Positions 1 to 6,314 of a stretch of DNA of 6,898 bases are shown piece after piece. Position numbers and translations under genes: made by a program. Every line of letters starts with the position of its first letter. Position 1 is the stretch's first letter. The notes beneath the pieces are model-generated. The model had not been told where the DNA came from. It ran no database searches and saw nothing but the letters and a program-made list of their open reading frames with translations. This DNA comes from Patescibacteria group bacterium (GTDB lineage Bacteria; Patescibacteriota; Gracilibacteria; UBA1369; JAHJTR01): contig JAHJTR010000185.1 of assembly GCA_018829865.1 (NCBI GenBank), positions 1 to 6,898 on the forward strand, read 5' to 3'.

Positions 1-8
1 CGCACCAA
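1..8 (-). CDS. Start of an unidentified gene running off the left edge (partial)
   Basis: Only the first codons would be inside the window: TTG at 8-6, followed in the same frame by GTG at 5-3, either of which could be the start. The support is positional: a GAGGA Shine-Dalgarno sequence at 14-18 lies 5 bases before the TTG and 8 before the GTG, and a sigma-70-like promoter lies further upstream at 37-65. The same frame is open back to a TGA at 114-116, so a longer N-terminus with a TTG or CTG start cannot be excluded, but it has no ATG and no ribosome site, and it would place coding sequence over the promoter. The product is unknown. Confidence 0.35.
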
Positions 9-13
9 ATATG

Positions 14-18
14 TCCTC
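14..18 (-). promoter_or_regulatory. Shine-Dalgarno sequence GAGGA
   Basis: GAGGA on the minus strand, 5 bases before a TTG and 8 before an in-frame GTG. It decides the proposed start of the gene at the left edge. The three complete genes in the window have no comparable site, so this one stands out. Confidence 0.4.
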
Positions 19-36
19 AAATAAGTTAGCGCGAGA

Positions 37-65
37 ATATTATTGTATTCAAGCCATTCCGTCAA
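37..65 (-). promoter_or_regulatory. Sigma-70-like promoter for the gene leaving the left edge
   Basis: On the minus strand a -35 box TTGACG (60-65, five of six consensus bases) is followed by a 17-base spacer and a -10 box TAATAT (37-42, four of six). Transcription would begin near 30, giving a leader of about 20 bases that contains the GAGGA ribosome site. It lies in the 120-base gap after the CARDB-like gene. I see no strong terminator in that gap, so read-through from the gene to the right is also possible. Confidence 0.5.
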
Positions 66-120
66 GATAAATTGCTTTGACAGATAAAAAATCAACCGTA
101 AGCCCGGCAAAACTCAAGTA

Positions 121-1719
121 TTACGGCAATTTCAAATAAACCGAATTATTCGCCCGAATAGGATCATTATATGAATTACTCGCATCAATCTCGATCTTAA
201 TAATCTTGCCACTAAAATCTATTGGTAGATAATTAATCGTCGAGTATAAGAAGTCATTATCGATTTTTCCGGGATTAAAATTCTCAATATATAAAATCCC
301 TTCAGAAGTTTCAACATCAGTAAATCTCAAATCAACAGGGTCGGTAACACCGGCTTTACCATCCAAAAAGTACTCAGTATAAATTTTGATCTTAGCGGTT
401 TCACCTTCTTCAACAATTTTAGCAACGCCATTTAATAATTTGAGATCGTTAAACGAATCCTCAAAGCCATCCAAAATGATCTCACTTTTATTATTTTCTC
501 GATTCTGATCCGCATAATAATGCTCGGGATCAATTTCAACTCTAATCTTTTGATTCTGGGTTTTTAGAGGAAGAAAAGCCACATATGAGGCTATTTGATT
601 AGGCTTAAGGTAACCAACATAAACATCTTCAAAATTGTAAAACTCGTCGCTATAGGGCATAGAAGCCTTAATTCTCATATCAGACGCATCAATTTCGCCG
701 CCACCATCATGTTTAAACTCAACATAAAGTTTTATTTTGCCTTCATCTTCAATAATTTTTGACGACATTTTAGTAATCATAATATCAAAATTGCCCTTAA
801 TCTTTGAATTAAAGGAGATTAAATTATTCTGTCTGAGAGGATCATTCATTTGTGTTTGAGGATCCAATTCTACCTGTATACCGGCGTTTGCTCGCTCTGC
901 GTTTAAATAAAAACTCGAATAATAAACCGTCCCAACTTTATAAGTGCGGTTGCCAATATCAGCAATTAGCGACTGCTCATATTCTCCATCCTTTACGGTA
1001 TATTTGTATTGTAGATTCTTCTCTATTTCGTAAACATCATTCTGCTCAAACCCGAAGGTTACTTTAATTTTTCCATCAACCTCAGCTGCATCAATTGACA
1101 CGATTTTAAAATCAACGCTCCTGGAAGCGACATCTGCCGTTTTTACAATGTCCTCTGATTTTACAATCGGCTCATAAATCTCATCCATTGTGTCATTCGT
1201 TTCAATTGTAGGTAGGGGAGTATCCTCCGCCTCAATCGCCAAAGGAATATCTATATCCGAAACAGCGACTCTATGAGTCGGTATGGTTATTTCAAGTCTA
1301 TTGCATCCCATTTCTTCGCCTTCATACTCACAGCTGATAGAGAATACTGCATTTGGAATATTAGGAAGCGTGATCGAACTGTAAGTATTTCCTCCTACCA
1401 AAATATCAGAATTATTAGTGAATTTTTCAATCATCAAACCGGTCGAATCAGTCACAACAGTCGTCAAACCTGATCTGTCAAAATTCCTCTCAGATTGATT
1501 GGAGTAACGCAATTTAAGCATATAAGAGGAGCCCACCTGAGGAATCGTTACATCACTTTCCACCGAAATGGCTAAACTATATGGTTGCTCATTATGGGCA
1601 GCACTATCGGGCACACTTGCAATACTGGCCAAAAATGCCGAGCCGATTGAATCGGTGAATACATATGTCGACATACACAGCGCACACAAAACTAAGATGG
1701 AACCTATAACTTTACGCAT
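121..1719 (-). CDS. Secreted protein with three CARDB-like Ig repeats
   Basis: A 532-residue protein with an N-terminal signal sequence (MRK, then a hydrophobic stretch at about 4-20) and no lipobox, LPXTG or C-terminal anchor, so it is probably exported and released or held by its N-terminus. Three tandem repeats cover residues 202-305, 311-415 and 424-530. Each opens with a beta-strand pattern ending in K(I/V)(K/Y)V-like residues and closes with V/I-E-(L/I)-D, then an (N/A)D-x-x-R-x-N-N motif (299, 410 and 525 are the last Asn). This is the signature of CARDB-type Ig-like domains (cell adhesion related domain in bacteria). Residues 48-147 look like a diverged fourth Ig domain with a cysteine pair, C130 and C139, that could form a disulfide. 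Residues 150-200 are an acidic linker. Surface adhesion or envelope function is inferred from the fold only. The start is the ATG at 1717-1719: an upstream in-frame TTG at 1756-1758 lies before the mapped -10 box and cannot be on the main transcript. No Shine-Dalgarno sequence precedes the ATG. Confidence 0.85.
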   Translation of the reverse strand: MRKVIGSILVLCALCMSTYVFTDSIGSAFLASIASVPDSAAHNEQPYSLAISVESDVTIPQVGSSYMLKLRYSNQSERNFDRSGLTTVVTDSTGLMIEKFTNNSDILVGGNTYSSITLPNIPNAVFSISCEYEGEEMGCNRLEITIPTHRVAVSDIDIPLAIEAEDTPLPTIETNDTMDEIYEPIVKSEDIVKTADVASRSVDFKIVSIDAAEVDGKIKVTFGFEQNDVYEIEKNLQYKYTVKDGEYEQSLIADIGNRTYKVGTVYYSSFYLNAERANAGIQVELDPQTQMNDPLRQNNLISFNSKIKGNFDIMITKMSSKIIEDEGKIKLYVEFKHDGGGEIDASDMRIKASMPYSDEFYNFEDVYVGYLKPNQIASYVAFLPLKTQNQKIRVEIDPEHYYADQNRENNKSEIILDGFEDSFNDLKLLNGVAKIVEEGETAKIKIYTEYFLDGKAGVTDPVDLRFTDVETSEGILYIENFNPGKIDNDFLYSTINYLPIDFSGKIIKIEIDASNSYNDPIRANNSVYLKLP

Positions 1720-1746
1720 GATGTTATTTTTAAAATATATCCCTGT

Positions 1747-1775
1747 ATTATAACACAAAAAAGCGGCATTATAAA
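1747..1775 (-). promoter_or_regulatory. Extended -10 promoter of the CARDB-like gene
   Basis: A perfect TATAAT (1747-1752) is preceded by TGT (1753-1755), which makes a TGn extended -10 element. At 17 bases upstream there is only a weak -35, TTTATA (1770-1775). Transcription would start near 1740, leaving a leader of about 20 bases with no Shine-Dalgarno sequence before the ATG at 1719. The -35 lies in the loop, and the spacer in the 3' arm and T-tract, of the clpC terminator. Confidence 0.65.
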
Positions 1776-1787
1776 GCGCAATGCCGC
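1757..1787 (-). terminator. Intrinsic terminator of clpC
   Basis: On the minus strand GCGGCATT (1780-1787) and AATGCCGC (1763-1770) form a perfect 8-bp stem with a 9-base loop, followed directly by six T (1757-1762). It begins about 20 bases after the clpC stop codon and is a textbook Rho-independent terminator. Confidence 0.88.
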
Positions 1788-1806
1788 ATTTTAAATCATT
1801 AAAAGT

Positions 1807-4431
1807 CTATTTTTTTTGCACTTCCAATTTAAGTCCGTCTACGCCTTTTTTTACAATCTTAACTGTATCATTATCCTTAATTTTGCTATCAATAATCAAA
1901 TCGGTTAAAGGATCTTCAATGAAATCCTGAATCTTTCTACGCACGGGCCTAGCGCCATATTCAGGTTCATAACTCTTTTTAACCAGTATCTCAAGAGCTG
2001 ATGGCGTTAGAATGATTTTTAATCCACGATGCCCCAGTCGTTTTTCTAAAAATTCCGTTTGCAGTTTTACTATTTCCTTAATATTGCCATGAGTTAGCGC
2101 ATTAAAGATCACAATCTTATCCAAGCGATTCAAAAACTCAGGTCGGAATTTATTCTTTAGCTCATCCATAATTTCCGCTTTGACAGATGAATAATCCCTT
2201 TCCGCTTTATCAAGCTCATTATGCGAAACAGCAAAGCCTATTGGAGCCGCTTTACTATTTAATTTTTCCGCACCAATATTAGAGGTCATAACTATAATTG
2301 CATTCTTAAAGTTAACTTTTCTTCCCTTGGCATCCGTTAATTCGCCATCTTCAAGAATTTGAAGGAGTAAATTGAATACTTCATTATGGGCTTTCTCAAT
2401 TTCATCAAAGAGAATAATTGAATACGGTTTCTTCCTGATTTGCTCAGTAAGTTGACCTCCTTCTTCATAACCGACATAGCCCGCGGTTGCTCCAACTAAC
2501 CTGGAAGTATTATGTCTCTCCATAAACTCACTCATATCGATTTTTATCAAAGCATCTCTATCATTATAAATCTCCTGAGCCAGACGCTTAACCACCTCAG
2601 TTTTTCCAACACCTGTCGGCCCTAGAAACATAAAAGAAGCAATCGGTCTATTTTCATCTGAAACACCGGCGCGCGACCTTCTTATAGCTGTTGCAATCTT
2701 TTCGATAGCTTCATCTTGACCGATAATATATTTCTGTAGCGTACCCTCCAAACCTTTCAATGACTCAATTTCATTGGTTGAAATTTTATTAACCGGAATA
2801 CCAGTCATTTTAGCTATTACTCTTCCGATATCATCTTCATTAATAGTCTGCCATTTATCTCTGGGGATTTTATTAATTTTCATCTGCTGAATATTTTCCA
2901 GCATTTTTAATTCATCAGTTCTGAATCCGGCTGCTTTTTCATAGTCTTGCTTTGAAACGCTATCTTCTTTCTTTTTTACAATTTCTGAAAGATCCTTTTG
3001 TAGTTTTTTAACTTCATCATTAACCCCACTATGTTTCATGCATTTAAGAGCAGCGGCCTCATCAAGTACATCAATGGCTTTATCAGGCAAAAATCTATCA
3101 TTTAAATATCTCACCGATAAGCGAGTAGACTCTAAAATTGCCTCATCGGAAATATTTATACAATGATAATTTTCATATGTTTCTTTAATCCCTCTTAAAA
3201 TGCTTATCGTGTCTTCTTCGGATGGTTCTTCAACAAGCACCGGTTGAAGCCTCCTTTCTAGGGCAGCATCCTTCTCAATCTGTTTTCGGTATTCCTTAAT
3301 AGTGGTTGCACCAATTATTTGAACTTTGGACCTGGAAAGAGCAGGTTTAAGAATATTGGCAGCGTCCAAACTCCCTTCAGCTGAACCCGCTCCAACAATT
3401 GTATGAATTTCATCAATAAATAATATTACATCCTTCTGTGTAGAAGCCTCCTCAATTATTTTCTTTACTCTTTCCTCAAATTCACCTCGATATTTTGTCC
3501 CTGCAATAACAGATGTCATAGAAAGCGCTAAAACTCTTTTATCGCTCATTTTTTCAGCAACACTCTCCTTGGCTATCCTTTGTGCTAACCCCTCAACAAC
3601 AGCTGTTTTACCTACTCCTGGCTCACCGATCAAAACCGGATTATTCTTATTTTTACGGCTTAAAATACAAACCATTCTTTCGATTTCATCATCTCTACCA
3701 ATAATCGGATCACCGCCTTTCTCTTTATATTCAGCCACAAGATCAGTTGTGAAATAATCCAAAGCCGGAGTGCTGGATTTTTTACCTTTATTTTCCTTTT
3801 GATATGCGGGAGCTTCCTTGTCATTAGGTCCGATAAAACCCTGCAAACCACTTAAAAAAACCTCCAGCGGGTTCATCATTTGGCCATTCTGCTGGCCGCC
3901 ATTCATTCCAATATTCGCCCCAACTCCAAATTGTCCTTCAACTTCTTGCAGACCTTTTACAATTTGCCTTTTTACATCGTCAACATTGATTTTCATATTC
4001 TCCAAAATAACCGTCGCCGCAGTATTTTTTTGCATGAGTAGGGCAAGCAGCAAATGCTCTGTACCTATTTGACTATGCTTAAATTCATGCGCACATTTAA
4101 CCGCCTCCTCAATCAATTTTTTTGTAAATCCACTTAATCCATAATTAACCTTTTTATCTCCCGAAACTCCAGTATCTTTTTTTTCACTGCCTTGATGTAC
4201 AACTCTGCCAACAGTTTTTAAAACCAAATACACATTCTCAAGCGAAACTCCATAACTGCTAAGTACCTGTGCCCCCATCGAGTCCGGCTGACTTAAAATG
4301 CCTATCAACACATGTTCAGTGCCAACATAGCTCGATTTATGCCTTTTTGCCTCCTCTTGCGCCACAACCAATACTTCTTTTGCGCTTTTTGAAAATTTAT
4401 CGAAGTGATTTGCGCCCGGTGAGTCACTCAT
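1807..4431 (-). CDS. clpC: ATP-dependent Clp protease, ATP-binding subunit ClpC
   Basis: A complete 874-residue Hsp100 unfoldase that would feed proteins to ClpP in the cytoplasm. Domains in order: a double Clp N-domain (about 10-150); a Gly/Asn/Met-rich linker (about 165-222); NBD1 with Walker A GEPGVGKT (269-276), Walker B ILFIDE (336-341), GATT (374-377) and the ERR arginine pair near 392-394; a short middle domain (about 473-512) carrying a UVR-type motif around DYEKAAGFR, which marks ClpC rather than ClpB; and NBD2 with Walker A GPTGVGKT (604-611), Walker B IILFDE (672-677) and sensor-2 GARP (826-829). An IGF tripeptide (731-733) sits where Clp ATPases carry the ClpP-docking loop, so coupling to ClpP is likely. 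ClpC is usually nearer 810-850 residues; the excess is mainly the linker. The ATG start fits the N-domain alignment but has no Shine-Dalgarno sequence. The gene has its own CIRCE-controlled promoter and terminator, so it can be monocistronic. No mcsA, mcsB or ctsR is adjacent. Confidence 0.97.
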   Translation of the reverse strand: MSDSPGANHFDKFSKSAKEVLVVAQEEAKRHKSSYVGTEHVLIGILSQPDSMGAQVLSSYGVSLENVYLVLKTVGRVVHQGSEKKDTGVSGDKKVNYGLSGFTKKLIEEAVKCAHEFKHSQIGTEHLLLALLMQKNTAATVILENMKINVDDVKRQIVKGLQEVEGQFGVGANIGMNGGQQNGQMMNPLEVFLSGLQGFIGPNDKEAPAYQKENKGKKSSTPALDYFTTDLVAEYKEKGGDPIIGRDDEIERMVCILSRKNKNNPVLIGEPGVGKTAVVEGLAQRIAKESVAEKMSDKRVLALSMTSVIAGTKYRGEFEERVKKIIEEASTQKDVILFIDEIHTIVGAGSAEGSLDAANILKPALSRSKVQIIGATTIKEYRKQIEKDAALERRLQPVLVEEPSEEDTISILRGIKETYENYHCINISDEAILESTRLSVRYLNDRFLPDKAIDVLDEAAALKCMKHSGVNDEVKKLQKDLSEIVKKKEDSVSKQDYEKAAGFRTDELKMLENIQQMKINKIPRDKWQTINEDDIGRVIAKMTGIPVNKISTNEIESLKGLEGTLQKYIIGQDEAIEKIATAIRRSRAGVSDENRPIASFMFLGPTGVGKTEVVKRLAQEIYNDRDALIKIDMSEFMERHNTSRLVGATAGYVGYEEGGQLTEQIRKKPYSIILFDEIEKAHNEVFNLLLQILEDGELTDAKGRKVNFKNAIIVMTSNIGAEKLNSKAAPIGFAVSHNELDKAERDYSSVKAEIMDELKNKFRPEFLNRLDKIVIFNALTHGNIKEIVKLQTEFLEKRLGHRGLKIILTPSALEILVKKSYEPEYGARPVRRKIQDFIEDPLTDLIIDSKIKDNDTVKIVKKGVDGLKLEVQKK

Positions 4432-4465
4432 ATTTTTTAGAATTTAAATGTTTTTATATCGCTTA

Positions 4466-4494
4466 ATTCTAACATAATAAACGCTTTTTATAAA
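4466..4494 (-). promoter_or_regulatory. Second, gene-proximal clpC promoter (extended -10)
   Basis: TAGAAT (4466-4471, five of six) preceded by TGT (4472-4474) makes an extended -10 element; a weak -35 TTTATA (4489-4494) lies 17 bases upstream. Transcription would begin near 4459 with a leader of about 30 bases. It lies outside the CIRCE operator, so it could give HrcA-independent basal expression. The layout, TTTATA-N14-TGT-TAnAAT, is the same as at the CARDB-like gene promoter. Confidence 0.45.
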
Positions 4495-4516
4495 GTGAGG
4501 AGGATTGTTTTTTACC

Positions 4517-4537
4517 TTATTTATGGTATGAATGCAT
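4517..4537 (-). CDS. Possible six-codon leader peptide in the clpC 5' leader
   Basis: ATG at 4535-4537 opens a frame encoding MHSYHK and stops at TAA (4517-4519). A GAGGGG Shine-Dalgarno-like sequence (4546-4551) lies 8 bases upstream, a better initiation signal than the one for clpC. It is on the transcript from the CIRCE-controlled promoter but not on that from the proximal promoter. TGAGGGG (4546-4552) could pair with CTCCTCA (4496-4502), enclosing the whole small frame in a loop. Frames this short arise by chance, so translation is a hypothesis; if real it would more likely regulate clpC than make a working peptide. Confidence 0.25.
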   Translation of the reverse strand: MHSYHK

Positions 4538-4551
4538 ATCTTCAGCCCCTC

Positions 4552-4586
4552 AAATCTAGCACTCAAAATTATAGAGTGCTAGATTT
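4552..4586 (-). promoter_or_regulatory. CIRCE operator (HrcA binding site) of clpC
   Basis: The core CTAGCACTC-N9-GAGTGCTAG (4556-4582) matches the CIRCE consensus TTAGCACTC-N9-GAGTGCTAA at eight of nine bases per arm with the exact 9-base spacer; the two changes are symmetric, so the palindrome is perfect. It extends to 13-bp arms with flanking AAAT/ATTT. The spacer contains the TATAAT box of the clpC promoter, so bound HrcA would block RNA polymerase directly. HrcA repression depends on GroEL in studied bacteria, so heat or misfolding stress should induce clpC. No hrcA gene is in this window. Confidence 0.93.
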
Positions 4587-4596
4587 TTATTGTCAA
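4568..4596 (-). promoter_or_regulatory. Main clpC promoter, perfect sigma-70 consensus
   Basis: TTGACA (4591-4596), a 17-base spacer and TATAAT (4568-4573): both hexamers and the spacing are consensus. Transcription would start near 4561, giving a leader of about 130 bases. The left CIRCE arm is in the spacer and the right arm covers the start point, so this strong promoter is expected to be silent when HrcA is bound and strong when it is released. Confidence 0.92.
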
Positions 4597-4599
4597 TAA

Positions 4600-4618
4600 T
4601 ATTGAGTTGCTTTCAATA
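4600..4618 (-). repeat. Small AT-rich inverted repeat after the lipoprotein gene
   Basis: TATTGA and TCAATA arms of 6 bp with a 7-base loop, just after the lipoprotein stop codon and just before the clpC -35 box. It has no following T-tract, so it is at best a weak 3'-end structure; transcripts from ruvB and the lipoprotein gene may read into clpC. Confidence 0.3.
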
Positions 4619-4625
4619 ACATATT

Positions 4626-6299
4626 CTATTGAATAAGAGTATCTATCATCTGCTTCACTATATCTGACTGAGTTATATCAGTAGCAACCAAAACAAATGT
4701 CCCACCGTTTTCTCTCTTTACAAAGTAGGCCAAATCACCATTATATTTACCCGCAAAAACATCATCTCCAACCCTACTTACAGAAAACTTACCAATCTCA
4801 TTTTTATGAATATACAAAGTTATTAACGCCTCGGAAACCTGATCAAGAGGCTTTGTGCTGAACTTATAAATTGCGGAGTGGTCATTTTGACTGCCATAAC
4901 CGGCATAATACCACGAAGAAGGATACTGAATTTTGAAATTAAAAGGCTTGCTCTCAAAGTATCTGAACCCTGCTTTAATCACCAAAGATTCGTTTACGGC
5001 ACCTGATGTATCAATTTCATATGTAGCTCTTTCTTCTTTTGCAACGGGGTTAGTTCCCTCTACAATAGCCCAATCCCTATCATCACCTTCATTAAAAGAC
5101 CCTATTACCTTAAACTCCTTAGCAACACCAAAATCATATTTTACCAATATTTTTCGCTTTTCTATGCCATCCGTATACTCAATATAGGCATAGTCAGGTT
5201 CCACAAATTGCACAACCTTAGCCGTCCATGTCCCAACTTTTGATTGATCCGGAGTGATATTATTGATGTATTTCTTAATATAATTAATAATTTCCTGCTT
5301 ATCCGAAGTCTCCGTGCTCGGCTTAGTTGTTGCTTTAGGTGTGGAAGTGGGGAGGGGAGTCGCTTCCGGTGTTGGTTCCGGCGTAGCCGTTGGCTCAGGA
5401 GTAGATATAGGCTTTGGAGTAGGAGAAGGCTCAGAAGTCGTTGTTTCAGTAGGTGTTGGCTCAGGGGAAACATTTCTAGCCTCCTCATCAAAATCAATAA
5501 ATTTCACACTAAACAGCAAATCAAAAAATTGATTTCTTCGCTCAAAATAATCCGCATCTCCAAACGTTACATGCTGAAATTGATAAATCACATTCGGCTT
5601 TCTCTCAATCACAAACAGAATCTCTTTGCCCTCATCACTTTCCTTTTTAAAAGCATTTAACTTGTCGTCACCAACCGAATTCTTAACAAAACCCAAATGC
5701 GTATCATGGTTTTCATCAAGCCATTTTTCCAATGTAAGCTCTTTATCGTTATTAATTCGTTCAACCACAATCTTTTCTCTTTTCTCCATATCGTCAACTT
5801 CATTTTCCTCAAGATTATTTAAAGGAAAATAAAACGTCACCTTTTCACCCTCCTGCTCCGGAATCCAATTACTCATCCGCTTAAAAGATATACCATTATA
5901 AGAATTTTCATATTCCTTCCAAACACTTTTCAAAGAATTATCTTCAGCCTTTTCTTGCACTCTCGAAATCGAATCGACCTCAATTGTATGAGTTTTTTCT
6001 CCATTCTTTTCTCTAAAGAATCCCATAACCTCAACCGTCTGGCCAACCAGCACCTTGTTTAACACGCCATCTTTTAATTCAATCAACGTATAAACTTTAT
6101 CATCATCAGCATCAAGCAAAAAATTGCCGCCATCTGCCGACGCATTAGCCAGGCTCTTTAATTCACCTCGAATTGTTACCTTTGTTTTAATAATATCCTG
6201 GAACTCGTTATAATTTTCTCCGCTATCCACGCAGCCATACAAAATGGTACTTGACGTGATAATAGTCGCAATAATAGCTAATTTTAGCAGTTTAAGCAT
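4626..6299 (-). CDS. Predicted lipoprotein with OB-fold-like and two PsbP-like domains
   Basis: A 557-residue exported protein of unknown function. The signal peptide (KLLK, then a hydrophobic stretch) ends in the lipobox LYGC with Cys23 as the lipidation site, so it should be anchored on the outer face of the cytoplasmic membrane. Residues 38-115 have the pattern of a small OB-fold (VTIRGELK, then LVGQTVEVMGF and a closing TIEVDSI strand). Residues 128-270 and 445-557 both look PsbP-like: a short strand, a GISF or FNFKI strand, then a Trp segment (SNW, PSSW), later strands, and a closing amphipathic helix. Between them lie a Pro/Thr/Ser/Glu-rich spacer (278-330), which probably spans the wall or separates domains, and a small domain (about 333-418) that is possibly another beta-barrel. 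Apart from Cys23 there is no cysteine. It starts 15 bases after the ruvB stop codon, probably in the same transcript; the ATG has no Shine-Dalgarno sequence. The fold assignments are by eye and moderate. Confidence 0.85.
   Translation of the reverse strand: MLKLLKLAIIATIITSSTILYGCVDSGENYNEFQDIIKTKVTIRGELKSLANASADGGNFLLDADDDKVYTLIELKDGVLNKVLVGQTVEVMGFFREKNGEKTHTIEVDSISRVQEKAEDNSLKSVWKEYENSYNGISFKRMSNWIPEQEGEKVTFYFPLNNLEENEVDDMEKREKIVVERINNDKELTLEKWLDENHDTHLGFVKNSVGDDKLNAFKKESDEGKEILFVIERKPNVIYQFQHVTFGDADYFERRNQFFDLLFSVKFIDFDEEARNVSPEPTPTETTTSEPSPTPKPISTPEPTATPEPTPEATPLPTSTPKATTKPSTETSDKQEIINYIKKYINNITPDQSKVGTWTAKVVQFVEPDYAYIEYTDGIEKRKILVKYDFGVAKEFKVIGSFNEGDDRDWAIVEGTNPVAKEERATYEIDTSGAVNESLVIKAGFRYFESKPFNFKIQYPSSWYYAGYGSQNDHSAIYKFSTKPLDQVSEALITLYIHKNEIGKFSVSRVGDDVFAGKYNGDLAYFVKRENGGTFVLVATDITQSDIVKQMIDTLIQ
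5310..5468 (-). repeat. Low-complexity Pro/Thr/Ser/Glu-rich spacer repeat in the lipoprotein gene
   Basis: This stretch encodes about 53 residues of irregular PTP, EPTP and STPEP-type units (residues 278-330). The DNA is a degenerate short-period repeat that can create long spurious open frames on the opposite strand (GVGSG-like and RSR-like translations). The repeat units vary, so it is not a recent perfect expansion. Such linkers are common in exported multidomain proteins and may differ in length between strains. Confidence 0.7.
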
Positions 6300-6314
6300 G
6301 TTTCTAAATGTTAA

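Noticed and set aside
85..112. A GCCG/CGGT hairpin followed by six T on the minus strand after the CARDB-like gene, a possible terminator.
   Set aside because: The stem is only 4 bp with one G-U pair and is separated from the T-tract, so it is too weak to call.
1720..1758. A 13-codon N-terminal extension of the CARDB-like protein from a TTG start at 1758.
   Set aside because: It lies in the T-tract of the clpC terminator and upstream of the TATAAT box, and it would put a polar stretch before a normal signal peptide that begins MRK.
4552..4586. The 13-bp CIRCE palindrome acting as a terminator for the lipoprotein gene.
   Set aside because: On the minus strand it is followed by GAGG rather than a T-tract, and the match to CIRCE explains it fully.
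4496..4596. GAGGAGG on the plus strand at 4497-4503, a possible ribosome site for a rightward small gene.
   Set aside because: The following frames are very short or need an ATT start, they run through the CIRCE operator, and there is no plus-strand promoter. The bases are better explained as the complement of the leader CTCCTCA.
4432..4625. Search for a CtsR operator (GGTCAAA-type tandem heptads) upstream of clpC.
   Set aside because: No such heptad is present in the region; CIRCE is the only recognised repressor site.
5244..5660. Long open frames on the plus strand, with Arg/Ser-rich and Gly/Val-rich products.
   Set aside because: They are antisense shadows of the low-complexity Pro/Thr linker of the lipoprotein gene and lack start signals.
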